Positions 1-10,574 are shown, numbered from the stretch's first letter. The stretch is 64,000 bases of DNA from Capsicum annuum (GCF_002878395.1 NC_061115.1:215770987-215834986); one strand, 5' to 3'. Notes: generated by a model from the sequence alone, not told the origin. Numbers and translations: made by a program.

Positions 1-830
1 TAATCTTCAAAAATTTCAACAGGTGCGTGTCAAAATCTTCAAAAGTAGTGTATTTTTTAAGAACTCGATGGATGCGACATAGTTTTTGAAGAGTCCGAAC
101 AACATGTTTCTTTTCTTAATTAGTCTAAGATTATGTTGCTCGGACTCTTCAAAAATGTCAACAGTTGCGTGCCAAATTTTCCCAAAATAGTATATTTTGT
201 AAGGACCCTGTTATGATTCGGACAGAATAAGCAAACCATAAGTAAAAGAAAAACAAGAACAACACCCAGATTTACGTGGAAACTCTTACGGGAAAAATCA
301 TAGGTAGAGGTAGAGGAATTTCACTATGAAAGGAGAAGAGTACAATGTGGAGAGTGACGTAATTTCTGAATATTCAAAACCGACCCACTAATTGCACCAC
401 AGACTCCATTGAAAATTACAAACATGGATCGCACCGCGAAACTTTTAGGGTCGGACCAACAAAATTCGGGTCACAACTCTAACAAACCCGACGGATGCGG
501 CATAGTCTTTGAAGAGTTCGAGCTACATGTTTCTTTTCTTGATTAGTCGAGGACCATGTTGCTCGTACTCTTCAAAAACGTCAACAGACGCGTGCCCGAT
601 TCTTCAAAGGTACAGTATTTTTTAAGACCACGACGGATGAGACATAGTTTTTGAAGAGTCCGAGCAGCATGTTTCTTTTCTTAATTAGTCTAGAGACTAT
701 GTTGCTCGGATTCTTTAAAAATGTCGACAGGTGTGTGTCGAATTCTTCAAAAGTAGTGTATTTTTTAAAAACCCGACAAATGAGGCATAATTTTTGAAGA
801 GTCCGAGCGACATGGTCTAAGACTCTTAAT
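1..830. repeat. Cluster of diverged foldback repeats (TTGCTCGGACTCTTC family)
   Basis: Blocks around 1-215 and 480-830 repeat the same words in both orientations: TTGCTCGGACTCTTCAAAAA, a variant of GTGCGTGTCGAATCTTC, and their complements ending GAAGAGTCCGAGCAACATG. At least five partial copies are visible, separated by TTTCTTTTCTTAATTAGTC. The piece at 215-480 is a different repeat, related to 32160-32610 (it shares the pattern of a short block, then ATGGATCGCACCG, then an AAATT(C/T)GGGTCAC-like block). No coding sequence is supported; the open frames are shadows of the repeats. The family is recognised as an abundant short palindromic repeat of Solanaceae genomes; its class is not certain. 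Confidence 0.7.
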
Positions 831-1105
831 AGGCATCTGAAAAAAAAAATACACCCTATCCCAACTTTTTTCAATATTACTAAAAAATTTGAAACCTCAC
901 ATATATTGTGTTGATCTCGATACATTGCGTTACTGAGAAATCTAAAATCTCGGATACATTGTATTGGTTCTGACACCTTGCATTTTACTCATGAAATATT
1001 CATCTTGAATACATGACTTAATTTTCTCTGAATACATATTGTGTTCAAATACATTACTATTTTGGATACACTACTTAAAATAAAGGAAGAGATGTAATTA
1101 AAATT

Positions 1106-1352
1106 CTTTTTGGTCAAGTTACACGCAAGTAACACGGACATCACTATTATTGAAAAAATATAATTTTAACTTTGGCCAAGTTACACGCAAGTGACACGTA
1201 CATCACTATTATCAAAAAAATATACTTTTGACTTTGGTCTAGTCACACGCAAGTGACACGGACATCACTATTACTGAAAAATATACTTTTAACTTTCGTC
1301 AAGTTACACGCAAGTGACACAGATACTACTATAATCGAAAAATATACTTTTA
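1106..1352. repeat. 62-bp tandem repeat, four copies
   Basis: The word ACACGCAAGT begins at 1121, 1183, 1245 and 1306, giving periods of 62, 62 and 61. Each unit carries GACACGGACATCACTATTA, then an A-run with TATACTTTTAACTTT and (A/T)GTCAAGTTACACGC. Copies differ by a few substitutions. It lies about 200 bp upstream of the TATA box of the small peptide gene, so a regulatory role is possible but not shown. Confidence 0.9.
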
Positions 1353-1537
1353 ATATAATTCTCAAACAATATGTAGTAGTTACAACTCCACAACAACCAT
1401 AACACTTCCAAAATTTTATGGAGCCAAGTAATGTATTTTCTCCATCTCATTATTTTTAAACCATAAGAAATTGGTAATAATTATTCATTAATTTTCTTGG
1501 CCTTCAAATTTACACCTTTTTTTTTGGAAAAATAATT

Positions 1538-1550
1538 ATATATATATAAC
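1538..1550 (+). promoter_or_regulatory. Putative TATA box of the small peptide gene
   Basis: An uninterrupted TATATATATAAC lies about 200 nt upstream of the first good ATG (1748) on the plus strand. A TSS near 1575 would give a leader of about 170 nt that includes the hairpin at 1608-1658. TA-rich runs are common in this window, so this rests on position only. Confidence 0.4.
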
Positions 1551-1607
1551 AAATTCTTTCATTTTCTTTTTGAAAAAACACAAACAAGGATCTTTCAAAG
1601 TGAAAGA

Positions 1608-1658
1608 AGAAGGAAAAAGAAAGAATTTTTTAAAAAAAAATTCTTTCTTTTTCCTTCT
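1608..1658 (+). other. Perfect 24-bp hairpin in the predicted 5' leader
   Basis: The purine-rich arm at 1608-1631 (AGAAGGAAAAAGAAAGAATT followed by TTTT) is exactly complementary to 1635-1658, leaving a 3-nt AAA loop. If it is part of the transcript it would form a stable stem about 90 nt upstream of the start codon and should impede scanning ribosomes. It could equally be the core of a small foldback insertion. Confidence 0.75.
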
Positions 1659-1747
1659 GATCCTTTTCTATCAAAACACAAACAAATACATCAAAAAAAT
1701 ATTCAAGAAGAAAAAAAGATTATCTTCTCTAATTTCTTATTACAAAA

Positions 1748-1980
1748 ATGGCCAACATGAAATGGTTATTTTTGTAATCTTTTGCCTGTTTGTGGCTACA
1801 AATGCAACAACAAAGTTTACAAATGTAGCACCTGAAATGAGTAACAATTTGAATTACTCTTTGCCACAATGTTATTATGAATGTTTGCAAATTAGAATTT
1901 TCACTTTGATTGAATGCCAAAGAGAATGTAGAAAGGCTTGTAAAAATAACAGCCACTACAACACCTACAACATTGTCTAG
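1748..1980 (+). CDS. Small secreted cysteine-rich peptide, signal peptide apparently frameshifted
   Basis: The long frame ends at TAG 1978-1980 and encodes a hydrophobic stretch (VIFCLFVATNA) followed by a short mature region with five cysteines near the C-terminus: CYYEC, ten residues, CQREC, then RKAC. The two CX3C pairs separated by about ten residues fit the general C-X3-C...C-X3-C pattern of plant alpha-hairpinin-like peptides; a further CX3C step follows. The ATG in best context (AAAAATGGCC at 1748) opens MANMKWLFL and stops at 1775-1777, whereas the peptide frame has an ATG only at 1762. A one-base shift at the T-run 1769-1773 would fuse a basic signal-peptide start to the hydrophobic core, so this copy is either a recent pseudogene, an allele starting at 1762 (72 residues), or a homopolymer error. 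Function unknown; secretion is inferred from the hydrophobic N-terminus. Confidence 0.5.
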
Positions 1981-2344
1981 GGGCATCGAATCGCGATCGC
2001 GAAAATATACGAGGGAGAAAATAAAATTTTACATTTTTTATTGTATACGTATAGCAACACCAGCAATAATAACAACAATAATAATAATCATGAAAAGGGC
2101 AATGGATCGCGATGGAGGGGAAATAATCAAAGAATCTTGAAAATTTTTTTGATGTATCGTTTTTGTAAAAGGTAGGATTTTTCTTTTTTTCAATAATATA
2201 AATCATTTCCTTCCTTAATTTTTTTTTTCTTTATTTTTTTGTATATATCCTTGTAAAATTTTGTATCATATGTATATTTGGCATTGATCATTGTTTTGTT
2301 TATATTGAATGAAAGAAATTTATTTTCTATAATAAGTATCGTTA

Positions 2345-3235
2345 ATCTTTCCATACTCGTTCCAAGCACGAAATACCATTTACAAAAAAGAATCACTCTC
2401 AACGAGTCGGTAAGAAGTAATGTCGTTTGTTTCATCAGAGCTCTAGATGAAGCCCAAAGATCTTGATCAACCAATTCTGCTGAACAACTCAAAAGATAAA
2501 GAATCATTAATGTTTTCATACTCGTTTCAAGCACGAAATACCATTTGTAAAAAAAAAAAAAAAAGAGAATCACTCTCAACGAGTCCATAAGAAGTAATGT
2601 CGTTTGTTTCATCAGAGCTCTAGATGAAGCGTAAAGATCTCGATCCACCAGTTTGGCTGAATAACTCAAAAGATAAAGAAGTATCATTAATGTTTTCGTA
2701 CTAGTTCCAAGCACGAAAACCCATTTGTACAAAAAGGAATCATTCTCAACGAGTCTGTAAGAAGTAATGTTGTTTGTTTCATCGGAGCTCTGGATAAAGC
2801 CCAATGATCTTGATCCACCAATTCGGCAGAACAACTCAAAAGATAAAGAGGTATCATTAATGTTTTGATACTTGTTCCAAGCACGAAATACCATCTGTAC
2901 AAAAAAGAATCACTCACAACGTAATGTCGTTTGTTTCATCAGAGCTCTGGATAAAGCTCAATGATCTCGATCCATCAGTTCAGCAGAACAACTCAAAAGA
3001 TATAAGTATCATTACTCATTTCATGCTTGGAACCTTTTCATACTCGTTCCAAGCATGAAATACAGTACAAAAAAAAAACACTCTCAACAAGCCCACAAGA
3101 AGTAATGTCGTTTGTTTCATCAGAGCTCTAGATAAAGCCTAAAGATCTCGATCCATCAATAGAGCTCTAGATAAAGCCTAAAGATCTCGATCCATCAATT
3201 CAGCAGAACAACTCAAAAGATAAAGAAATCTCATT
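2345..3235. repeat. Tandem array of about 170 bp, five copies
   Basis: Units begin with a variant of ATACTCGTTCCAAGCACGAAA near 2350, 2515, 2693, 2866 and 3033, each followed by ACTCTCAACGAGTC, AAGAAGTAATGTCGTTTGTT, CATCAGAGCTCTAGATGAAG and AACAACTCAAAAGATAAAG. The last copy contains an extra internal duplication of about 35 bp around 3123-3200. The minus-strand open frames here (one of 234 codons) are periodic translations of the array and have no independent support as genes. Confidence 0.92.
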
Positions 3236-3262
3236 TTGTCAACACTAATACCATGAAAAGCT

Positions 3263-3384
3263 AAGTTGCTCGAACTCTCCAAAAATGTTGCCGCACCCGT
3301 GTCGGATCCTTCAAAAATACACTATTTTTGGAGGATCCGACACACACCCATGGACATTTTTGAAGAATCCGAGCTACATAGATG
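3263..3384. repeat. Foldback repeat element (TTGCTCGGACTC family)
   Basis: Starts GTTGCTCGAACTCTCCAAAA and ends with its imperfect complement TTTTTGAAGAATCCGAGCTAC; an inner pair, GTGTCGGATCCTTCAAAAAT and its complement, surrounds a short centre. The whole unit can fold into one long stem. It is the best preserved member of the family seen in pieces at 1-830, and lies about 280 bp beyond the 3' end of the GRAS gene. Confidence 0.8.
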
Positions 3385-3663
3385 GAAAGCAATTGTTGAT
3401 AAAATTCATAAATCATAAAAGAGGTCAACATAGCAGCAAAAGAGAACAACAACAATATTCCAAATGTCTTAATTTGTTTAGATGTTTTCTGCAAATTTAT
3501 GTCTAAAAGTGAGAACACAAATTCTATTTCAAAGTTCACTATTTTCCTTCCAATGTTGACATGTACACGCCTACGATTTTCGGTTTGTCCTACATATCGA
3601 AAACTAATAAAGGCTAACGATACACTCGTTTAGCCTTCTGAAAAAGTAACATATCAGAAGCAG

Positions 3664-5286
3664 TCATCTCCAAGCGGACGAAGTCGCCAAAGCTCGGTTC
3701 TTCCATCCAAGATAAAGCGTGCCCTTGCTCTCTGCAAGTCGATAATTTGGGCTGAAGTCTTTCAACACGCCGGTGATGGCTTCGCCAACTGATGGACTCA
3801 AGGGGCATTGAGTAAATCCAGCCATCATAAGTCTCATACTCCACTTTCCAAAAAGTTCGTGTCTTTCCACTCTGTCAGCACCCTCACATGCTATTATGTT
3901 GACAACGTCTCGTGCCACGCAATGCTCCTCTGCGCTGATCCGCTGCTTGTCATCCCTCGGGCGAGCTGCATCAATTGACTCGAACATTGCTGTATAGTAA
4001 TCCATAGTTTCACGGAATCTTGGAAGGAAAGCAGAAGTGTTGGTGTTAGATTCTTGTTCAACAAGGGTGACAATTTTCGGAGACAAGCTCTTAACTAGTC
4101 TTAGTAGACGATCTCGATGGTTCACAGTGGTTACACTCTCGTCTGGCATGTGGTGCAGCACATACGGGAAGTTCACTGCCAAGGCTTCTCCGTGTCTAAT
4201 ATGAATGTTTTCCAGCTGAACCTCACAGCCCGATATCCCAGCAGCATGGAATTCAAAAGGCACTCCACATGATTCAGCAAATTTTGATAGCCTTTCACCT
4301 ACTAGATGAAGTCCTCCACCGCGTGCATGAGCCGATTGGGAATCATCAACACCTGTGATGTGAACAAATGGTGGTCCACCAGGTCGACGAGCAAGATTGT
4401 GCATGAGGAACATCCATTGACTTCCTTGTGCAATTTGAAAATCAATTATATGGATTCTGTTCTCATTCCTCATGGCTTCATCGATCACAACGTTGGCAGA
4501 CGTGTAAGCGAATTTGTAGTAAGGGCAGATGTGATAGAGGACTTGCATGTAAGAGATCAATTCTGAACTAGTTGGTTCGTTGCACTTGAGCTTTTTGTAT
4601 ATGATACTTCCCGAGGAAAATAATCTTGCTCGGAGCCCTTCCAACATGTATGCGCTCAATCGCTGCATAGGTTCCCCCGAAACAGATACCTTTTGCTCTA
4701 GGACATTCATCAAAGCTTCTGCAACTGAGAAATCACCATCCGATACTGCTTCAGCACACGCAACGAGCAGCTCTTTCATGTCTAAGCTGGGCGCTATTTC
4801 CAATAATCGATTCCATTTTGAAGGTTTTGAGACCTCATCATTAAAAGAGCAACTGCTGTCTTCATCAATATCAGAATCTGGCCCTAGCAAATTATTCTCC
4901 ATCTCCCTTAGCACATGCTTCAGTTCATTGCCGTCATTAACTACCGAACACCCGCTCAAAGGTGAGCCGTTAGTGTTGTCCGAGGAATGATGCTGATCGG
5001 AGATGTACGACTGAGTACATTGAGGAGAGAAGGGACTCCAGTTGGACGAGACACTTAAAGCAGGAGGCGAATCATAGATGACGTAACCAGCATCAGGCAG
5101 TGAGTCCAGAGTGAAAAACTGTTCATTCTGTGTCTGATAAGAGTGCTGTGTCCCGGAGCTGCTAGTATCGTTGGAATTGTTGTTAACTACATTGTAAGGG
5201 CTATAATATTGCTCAACTTTCGCAGTTGGCTGATGGTACAACTTGTGAACTCCGCCTGATGATTGAGGTCTCTGCGATGCTTGCAT
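3664..5286 (-). CDS. GRAS-family transcription regulator, PAT1/SCL21 clade
   Basis: A complete single-exon frame of 540 residues. Residues 115-142 hold the PAT1-clade element ELKHVLREMENNLLGPDSD. The GRAS domain follows in the usual order: first leucine heptad region from about residue 171 (LLVACAEAV), VHIID motif at 277-291 (RIHIIDFQIAQGSQW), second leucine region, PFYRE region about 366-450 (RFRETMDYY) and SAW region 475-540, ending GWKNRALATSSAW. The acidic, Ser/Asn/Gln-rich N-terminus (1-150) is typical of the clade. Length and C-terminus match full-length relatives, so it looks functional. PAT1-type proteins act in the nucleus and cytoplasm in phytochrome A, stress and gibberellin or chitin responses; which role applies here is inference. 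The ATG at 5284-5286 is the first in frame, following an exon start at 5430 and two short upstream ORFs. All other frames across this interval are shadows. Confidence 0.95.
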   Translation of the reverse strand: MQASQRPQSSGGVHKLYHQPTAKVEQYYSPYNVVNNNSNDTSSSGTQHSYQTQNEQFFTLDSLPDAGYVIYDSPPALSVSSNWSPFSPQCTQSYISDQHHSSDNTNGSPLSGCSVVNDGNELKHVLREMENNLLGPDSDIDEDSSCSFNDEVSKPSKWNRLLEIAPSLDMKELLVACAEAVSDGDFSVAEALMNVLEQKVSVSGEPMQRLSAYMLEGLRARLFSSGSIIYKKLKCNEPTSSELISYMQVLYHICPYYKFAYTSANVVIDEAMRNENRIHIIDFQIAQGSQWMFLMHNLARRPGGPPFVHITGVDDSQSAHARGGGLHLVGERLSKFAESCGVPFEFHAAGISGCEVQLENIHIRHGEALAVNFPYVLHHMPDESVTTVNHRDRLLRLVKSLSPKIVTLVEQESNTNTSAFLPRFRETMDYYTAMFESIDAARPRDDKQRISAEEHCVARDVVNIIACEGADRVERHELFGKWSMRLMMAGFTQCPLSPSVGEAITGVLKDFSPNYRLAESKGTLYLGWKNRALATSSAWR

Positions 5287-5430
5287 CTCGGGGGGATCAG
5301 TGACGTGCTCTCTTCAAATCAGCTAAGATGCTGCACAACTGTTCCAAGTTATCGATGTGTCCGCGCTAAAATTAGTCACAATGTCTCAGAGGTTTTCAGC
5401 AGATACATCGAATGTCATAACAAACAAAAT
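5287..5430 (-). other. 5' UTR part of the GRAS coding exon, with splice acceptor
   Basis: On the minus strand TTTTCTTTATTTGCAG ends at 5431, a pyrimidine-rich tract with CAG that is a strong splice acceptor, so the coding exon probably begins at 5430 with 144 nt of untranslated leader before the ATG. The intron would run from 5431 to one of the upstream donors (6409, 7172, 8341 or 10574). Confidence 0.6.
5376..5418 (-). promoter_or_regulatory. Two overlapping upstream ORFs in the GRAS leader
   Basis: uORF1 starts at 5418 and stops at 5386 (10 residues, MTFDVSAENL). uORF2 starts at 5408 and stops at 5376 (10 residues, MYLLKTSETL). Both lie in the leader shared by every predicted transcript, about 90-130 nt before the main ATG. 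Such uORFs commonly lower main-ORF translation; effect here is inferred. Confidence 0.55.
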
Positions 5431-6409
5431 CTGCAAATAAAGAAAATCATGATCAGTATACTCGATGAACTAGAATTTGGTAAAATGCAGTAAAACAACA
5501 ATTTTTCGACAAAAGAACAAAGAAGCTTTTCAACAACAAAATTGTAATGTCAATGCAGGTCCGATCGATAGTTAACGCTCTAAACCAAATATACCAGTCA
5601 GAAAAAGACATGCAACGACAAGTAAGAAAGCATCCACATCTTTTTTATCATAAAGAACGAATAAGAAGTATCAGCAAAATAACGAAGAGTATAATTTCTA
5701 TAGGCTGACAGTATAAAAGAAATTTTACACTAACGGATCACCTAAAAGATAACTATAGGTAAACGTCAACAATAAGTGCGATCAGTAACCTTGAGACAAG
5801 CATGTAACCTTCTATAAATGTTAAAATACATGGCTACTGTAAAATAAATGTTGTGTTAAATCCAATAAATGGGATACCACAAACAGCAGATGAAGTAATG
5901 ATCATCCGTCTAGGCTCGAGTACCACGAAGACAATGGACAATTCATCAAATCAAAACATCCAATTACAGCACACAACTCCACAGCGATTTATATCTCACA
6001 TCCTTCAGCAAAATACAACGCCTATGTCTCTATAAAAGTAAATAGAACAAATGAACACACACACACACACACACAGAGAAAATGCAGAATGTGTAATTAG
6101 TCAACAATATTGAGGAAAGAACAAATGAAAAACAAAAAACGCTAATTAGTGAAGCTGGTTTAGATACATAATTGAGGGAAGACACGTTCGAAAAAAATAA
6201 AACGTAACCAACTCACCTACAGAAAAGAACAAGCAAAGACAGCTAATGCACTACAATACTAATTCATTATCTTCAAATACTAAATGAAATAATAAAAGAA
6301 AATAGTAGCTAGTACCAATAGTCAACGAGAAACAAGAATCAAAGAACCTTCAAAAGATTGAGTCTTCACTATGAAGAAGCAAGAATCAAATCAAATAAAT
6401 ATTACAAAC
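5431..6409 (-). other. Predicted 5' UTR intron of the GRAS gene
   Basis: The proximal predicted intron runs from donor AAG|GTTTGT (6410/6409) to the acceptor at 5431. It contains a second consensus donor, GTAG|GTGAGT (6217/6216), preceded by the block GCATTAGCTGTCTTTGC; the same block and donor recur at 8150-8190, so a short alternative exon is possible. A (CA)n run lies at about 6056-6074. The plus-strand frame at 5853-6035 has no support. Confidence 0.45.
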
Positions 6410-6532
6410 CTTAGAAAAGATCGAGCATTCGATTTATTCATTAATTTTTTTCCTGAGAGACATTTGTTTTGTGCTAAATACAAGAAAAGATAGACGAAAC
6501 GGTCTCTAAGAGTTTTTGGTACTTGTTATATA
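6410..6532 (-). promoter_or_regulatory. GRAS promoter/first exon copy 1
   Basis: On the minus strand TATATAAC (6525-6532) is followed about 30 nt later by the expected start of a non-coding exon of about 90 nt that ends AAG|GTTTGT at 6410. The exon includes the conserved words GTATTTAGCA and AACAAATGTCTCTC. A palindromic G-box CCACGTGG lies upstream at 6603-6610. This is the copy nearest the coding exon and has both an intact TATA box and an intact G-box. Confidence 0.6.
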
Positions 6533-6602
6533 GGGCTGGTTTCTTGAAGATAACTACTTGAACTGCCCCTCCACCAGTATTGCACACCATGGTTCACTGG
6601 CA

Positions 6603-6610
6603 CCACGTGG
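6603..6610. promoter_or_regulatory. G-box CCACGTGG
   Basis: Perfect 8-bp palindrome containing CACGTG, about 75 bp upstream of the copy 1 TATA box. The context CACCACGTGGGAAGTGTCTA is repeated in the other promoter copies, but the core is lost in copies 2 (CCAAGTGG) and 3 (CACATG). G-boxes bind bZIP and bHLH factors, including light-signalling PIFs; binding here is inferred. Confidence 0.6.
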
Positions 6611-7172
6611 GAAGTGTCTATTTCTAGTCATAGTTTATTCGTGCATCCTTTTTTTCCCCTGTCGGTTCACAATATTCTTTCTGATCCGAGATGATAGAGT
6701 AGAGTAAAATGATGATTCTTGTTTTTATTTAGACTGGTTTCTCTGCACGAACGTTGCACATGTATGCCGAATTATGTCATATAGGTTTCTAAAACCTCAT
6801 ACCATGAAGAAGAAGAAGAATCTCCTACTCTAGGAGTGGAGCTAGAGGGACGTTCATCAGAAAATATATAAAGTAGATGATGAGCCCCCTCAGAGAAAAT
6901 CCGGCAGATATGCCACCGGACTACTCAGAAGACAAAAACCTCTTACTTCCAATATTAAGAGCTAGAACTTACACATAAAAGGACAGGACTCAATATTTTT
7001 ATTCATCCTATCGACCAAACATAAAGATCAAGAATAACTGAGGTAAACAAAAGAGAAGAATCAATTTGTAGTACCAACAGTAAGTCAAAGGGAAACAAGA
7101 ACCGAAGAACCTTAAAAAGATTTGAGGTTTTTTCAACGAAGAAGCACAGATCAAATCAAATGGTATTATGAC

Positions 7173-7292
7173 CTTTAAAAGATAGGCTCTTTTTGATGAA
7201 TTCAAGATTCTTTTTATTAAATTTCTGCTAAATACAAGAGAAAATTGAAGAAATTAAATAGTCTCGTGAGAGTTATTGGTGCCTGTTATACA
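7173..7292 (-). promoter_or_regulatory. GRAS promoter/first exon copy 2 (degenerate)
   Basis: Homologous to copy 1 across the exon (TCTTGTATTTAGCAG is shared), but the TATA element reads TGTATAAC (7285-7292), the donor is the weak AAAG|GTCATA at 7173/7172, and the G-box is broken (CCAAGTGG near 7374). Probably inactive. Confidence 0.5.
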
Positions 7293-8341
7293 GGGCAGGT
7301 TTCTTGGAAAAAATTCCTTGAACTGCCCCTCCACCAATATTGTAGATCATAATTTGATGGCACCAAGTGGGAACTGTCTATTCTGCATCGAAAGATTGAA
7401 ATGATCCGAGATGATACAGTAGCGTGAAATAGTTTCTCCATACGTGCGTTGCACGTGTATGTCGAATCACGTCATTTAATTTTCCAAAAACAGCTTCATA
7501 TTTTGAATATCTGTATGGTCTTGCACATGCATTGCACGTGTATGCCGGACCATGTCGTATAGGTTTCTAATTAATCAAAACTCCGTTAAAAATCAAACAA
7601 ATTGTGACAAAAATTCGAACTTGAACCCATAAAGTTCAAATCTTGAAACTGCCCCACAAACCAAAAAGGGAAAAATAACAGAAACTTCAAATGATCAGCT
7701 TCATATATACAGAAACAGAAAATTTCCATTCAAGATTGTAAGCAAAGAACGGACCTTTCATTTCAAGATTAAAACGGAAAATTAAAAACCAAAAACAAAG
7801 TCAAGAACTTGCATTTAATAGGTAATTAATCACTATTCGACTAACCAAAACTCCATACATAATCAAACAACAGCAACTACAGCGATTTATATCTCACATT
7901 CTACGGCCAGTTCTTCACCAAAATACTACGCCTATGTCTCTATGAACTGAAGTGAATAGGATAAAACCACACAAAACACAATATCGGAAAAACAGCTCTT
8001 TACGTCTTCAGTATGTTGTAGACTTCTAAAGCAGAATGTGTAATTAGTCAACAACACCAAGGAAAAAACAAAAAGCGATAATTAATGAAGTTGGTTTTAG
8101 ATACCTAATTGATGGAAGAGACAATTGAAAAATATGAAATGTAACCAACTCACCTCCAGGAAAGAACAAGCAAAGACAGCTAATGCACTACATGATTAGT
8201 TCATTATCTTCAACTACTAAATGACAGAAAACGAGAAAAATATTGGCTAGTACCAATACTCAACGAGAGACAAGAATCAAAGAACCTTCAAGAGATTTGA
8301 GTATTTTTTATGAAAGAATCAAATCAAATGGTATTACAAAC

Positions 8342-8466
8342 CTTAAAAAGATTCCAAGTCTTTTTGATAAATTCGAGATTTTTCTTTTCAGAGAGACTTT
8401 TGTTTTCTGCTAAATACAAGAGAATATTAAAGAAATAGTCTGAGAATTTTTTGTGCTTGTTATATA
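8342..8466 (-). promoter_or_regulatory. GRAS promoter/first exon copy 3
   Basis: TATATAAC at 8459-8466, the conserved exon words and a donor AAG|GTTTGT at 8342/8341 identical to copy 1. Its G-box position has CACATG instead of CACGTG. The splice signals are intact, so it could act as a distal alternative first exon if transcribed. Confidence 0.5.
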
Positions 8467-10574
8467 GTCAAACAAAGGGCTTACTTCTCGGAGATAACTA
8501 CTTGAATTTTCCCGCAACCAATATTGTAGAACACACTTTTCTGGCATCACATGGGAAGCGTCTATTCCTCGGTGAGAGACTCAAATGATCCGAAGCGATA
8601 AGAATAGAGTGAAAGGATTATTCTATTTTTTAAACTAGTTTCTCCGCACGTATGTTGCACGTGTATGACGAACCATGTCATATATTTTTGAAAAATATGA
8701 TCTTTAACTTTACAGAATTAGGAAACTTAGAAATAATATGCTACTCTTGCACATGTGTGCCGAAATCATGTCATATAGTTTTCTAATTCACAAGCAATTA
8801 AATTGTCATAACGAAGAGTCAGCAATACCATCAACAAACTCGCAACCAAATTTCTAACTAATACTAAAAATCGAAACCCTTCGGAAAAAAATAGAAACAC
8901 GGACCAGAAATCCATCAAGTTTAAATCTTTTCTCATACCATGAAGAAGAAACATGAATAACTACTCCAGGGGTGGAGCTAGACAGCCTTCATCAATTTTT
9001 ATCGTATATATAATATACATATATAGAGTTGACGATGAAACCTTTGGAGAAAATCCTGTCACTGCACTACACAGAAGACAAAAAACTCTTACTTCCAACT
9101 TTAAGAGTAGAATTGATATATAAAGATAGGAATCAATATTGACATCCATCTTACCGACCAAACATAAAGATCAAGAATAATTGACATAAGAAAAAGAGAG
9201 GAATCAATACCAAAGGACCAATATTAATATCCCTTCTTACCGGCCATACATAAAGAGCAAGAATCAGCATATCGGAAAAGGGGAATAAAAAAATGCAAGC
9301 ATGTCACACCTAAGATTTGAACACGCAAATCGCAATACAGTAGAAGCTTCCAACGACCCCGCGTTTAGCGGTTTATAGATCATCAAATTCCCACAAATGG
9401 AATGAAAAGTGGTTCTACGTAAATGATCAAGACCTCGCAAAGAATAACCTCCTTTCCCATATGGAGTTCGGAACCCAAAGGAAGTCGTTGAGTGAAGTGC
9501 ATCTTTTTTGTGTTAGTTGACTTAAACTTTAGTGAACCGACCTTCCCTTTAATACACTAGAAACTTCCTAATTTGGAGGGTATTTATTTTTACTCTATTT
9601 ACACAGTATATTCTTTCAACTAAGAGGATTCAATCGAACCCCTTCCGATGTCTGATCATGTAGCTCCGCCTTCGCCCCACCCCCACAAACAGGAGTAGAT
9701 GCAGCATACAAAGATACGGCCTACAGGTTCATTTGAACTCAATAGCTTTGACTTAAACCTTATGCGTTAAAATTTTCACTAAACAAGGTAAAAGCGCAGC
9801 CCGATGTACTAAAGTTCCCGCTATGCAAAGGACCAGACCACAAAGGTCAATTATACTCAGCCTTACCCTGCATTTCTGCAAGATGTTGTTTCACTAAACA
9901 AGGTCAAATAATAACTTCCCAACACAATAAATCAAACAAATCGCGATAAATTTTCAAGCTTTAACTCATAAAGTTCGAATCTCGAACCCGCCCCACAAAC
10001 CAAAAAAGTAAAAACAAGAGAAACATCAAAATATCAGCTTCATATATATATACAGAAACAAAAAAAAAATCCCACTCAAGACTATAAACAAAGAAAATAA
10101 CCTTTGATTCCAATATTACAACACAGAAAAAAACTTAATTAAAAACCATAAATAAATTCAAGAACTTGCACTTAACAGGTAATTAATCTCCAAAAACCAT
10201 AAAAAAAAAAAAAAGTCAAGAACTTGCACTTAACAGGTAATTAATCACCATTTTTAACTAATCAAAACTCCATATAAAATCAAAAACTATGAAATAACAA
10301 CAATTAAGTCAGATGGCATATTACAAAAGTCAAGAATTTGCACATAATAAGTAATTAATCACCACATAAACTAATCAAAACTCTATACAAAATCAAAAAA
10401 GAAAAAAAGAAAAACCAACTAACTACTACTAATAATCAAGAAAAAAAACAAGATTTAAAACTAATCAAAACTCATTAAAAATCAGAATCTTGAATTTAAT
10501 AGGTAATTAATCACTACTTGAAACTAATCAAAACTCCACTAAAATTAAATTAAAACAAGAAAAGATTACTAACC

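Noticed and set aside
2190..2894. 234-codon minus-strand open frame
   Set aside because: It runs through four units of the 170-bp tandem array and its translation is periodic; no independent coding evidence.
3614..3844. 76-codon minus-strand frame starting inside the GRAS exon
   Set aside because: Overlaps the C-terminal SAW region of the intact GRAS frame in a different frame; a shadow.
4306..4990. Plus-strand frames opposite the GRAS gene
   Set aside because: Antisense shadows of a strongly conserved coding region.
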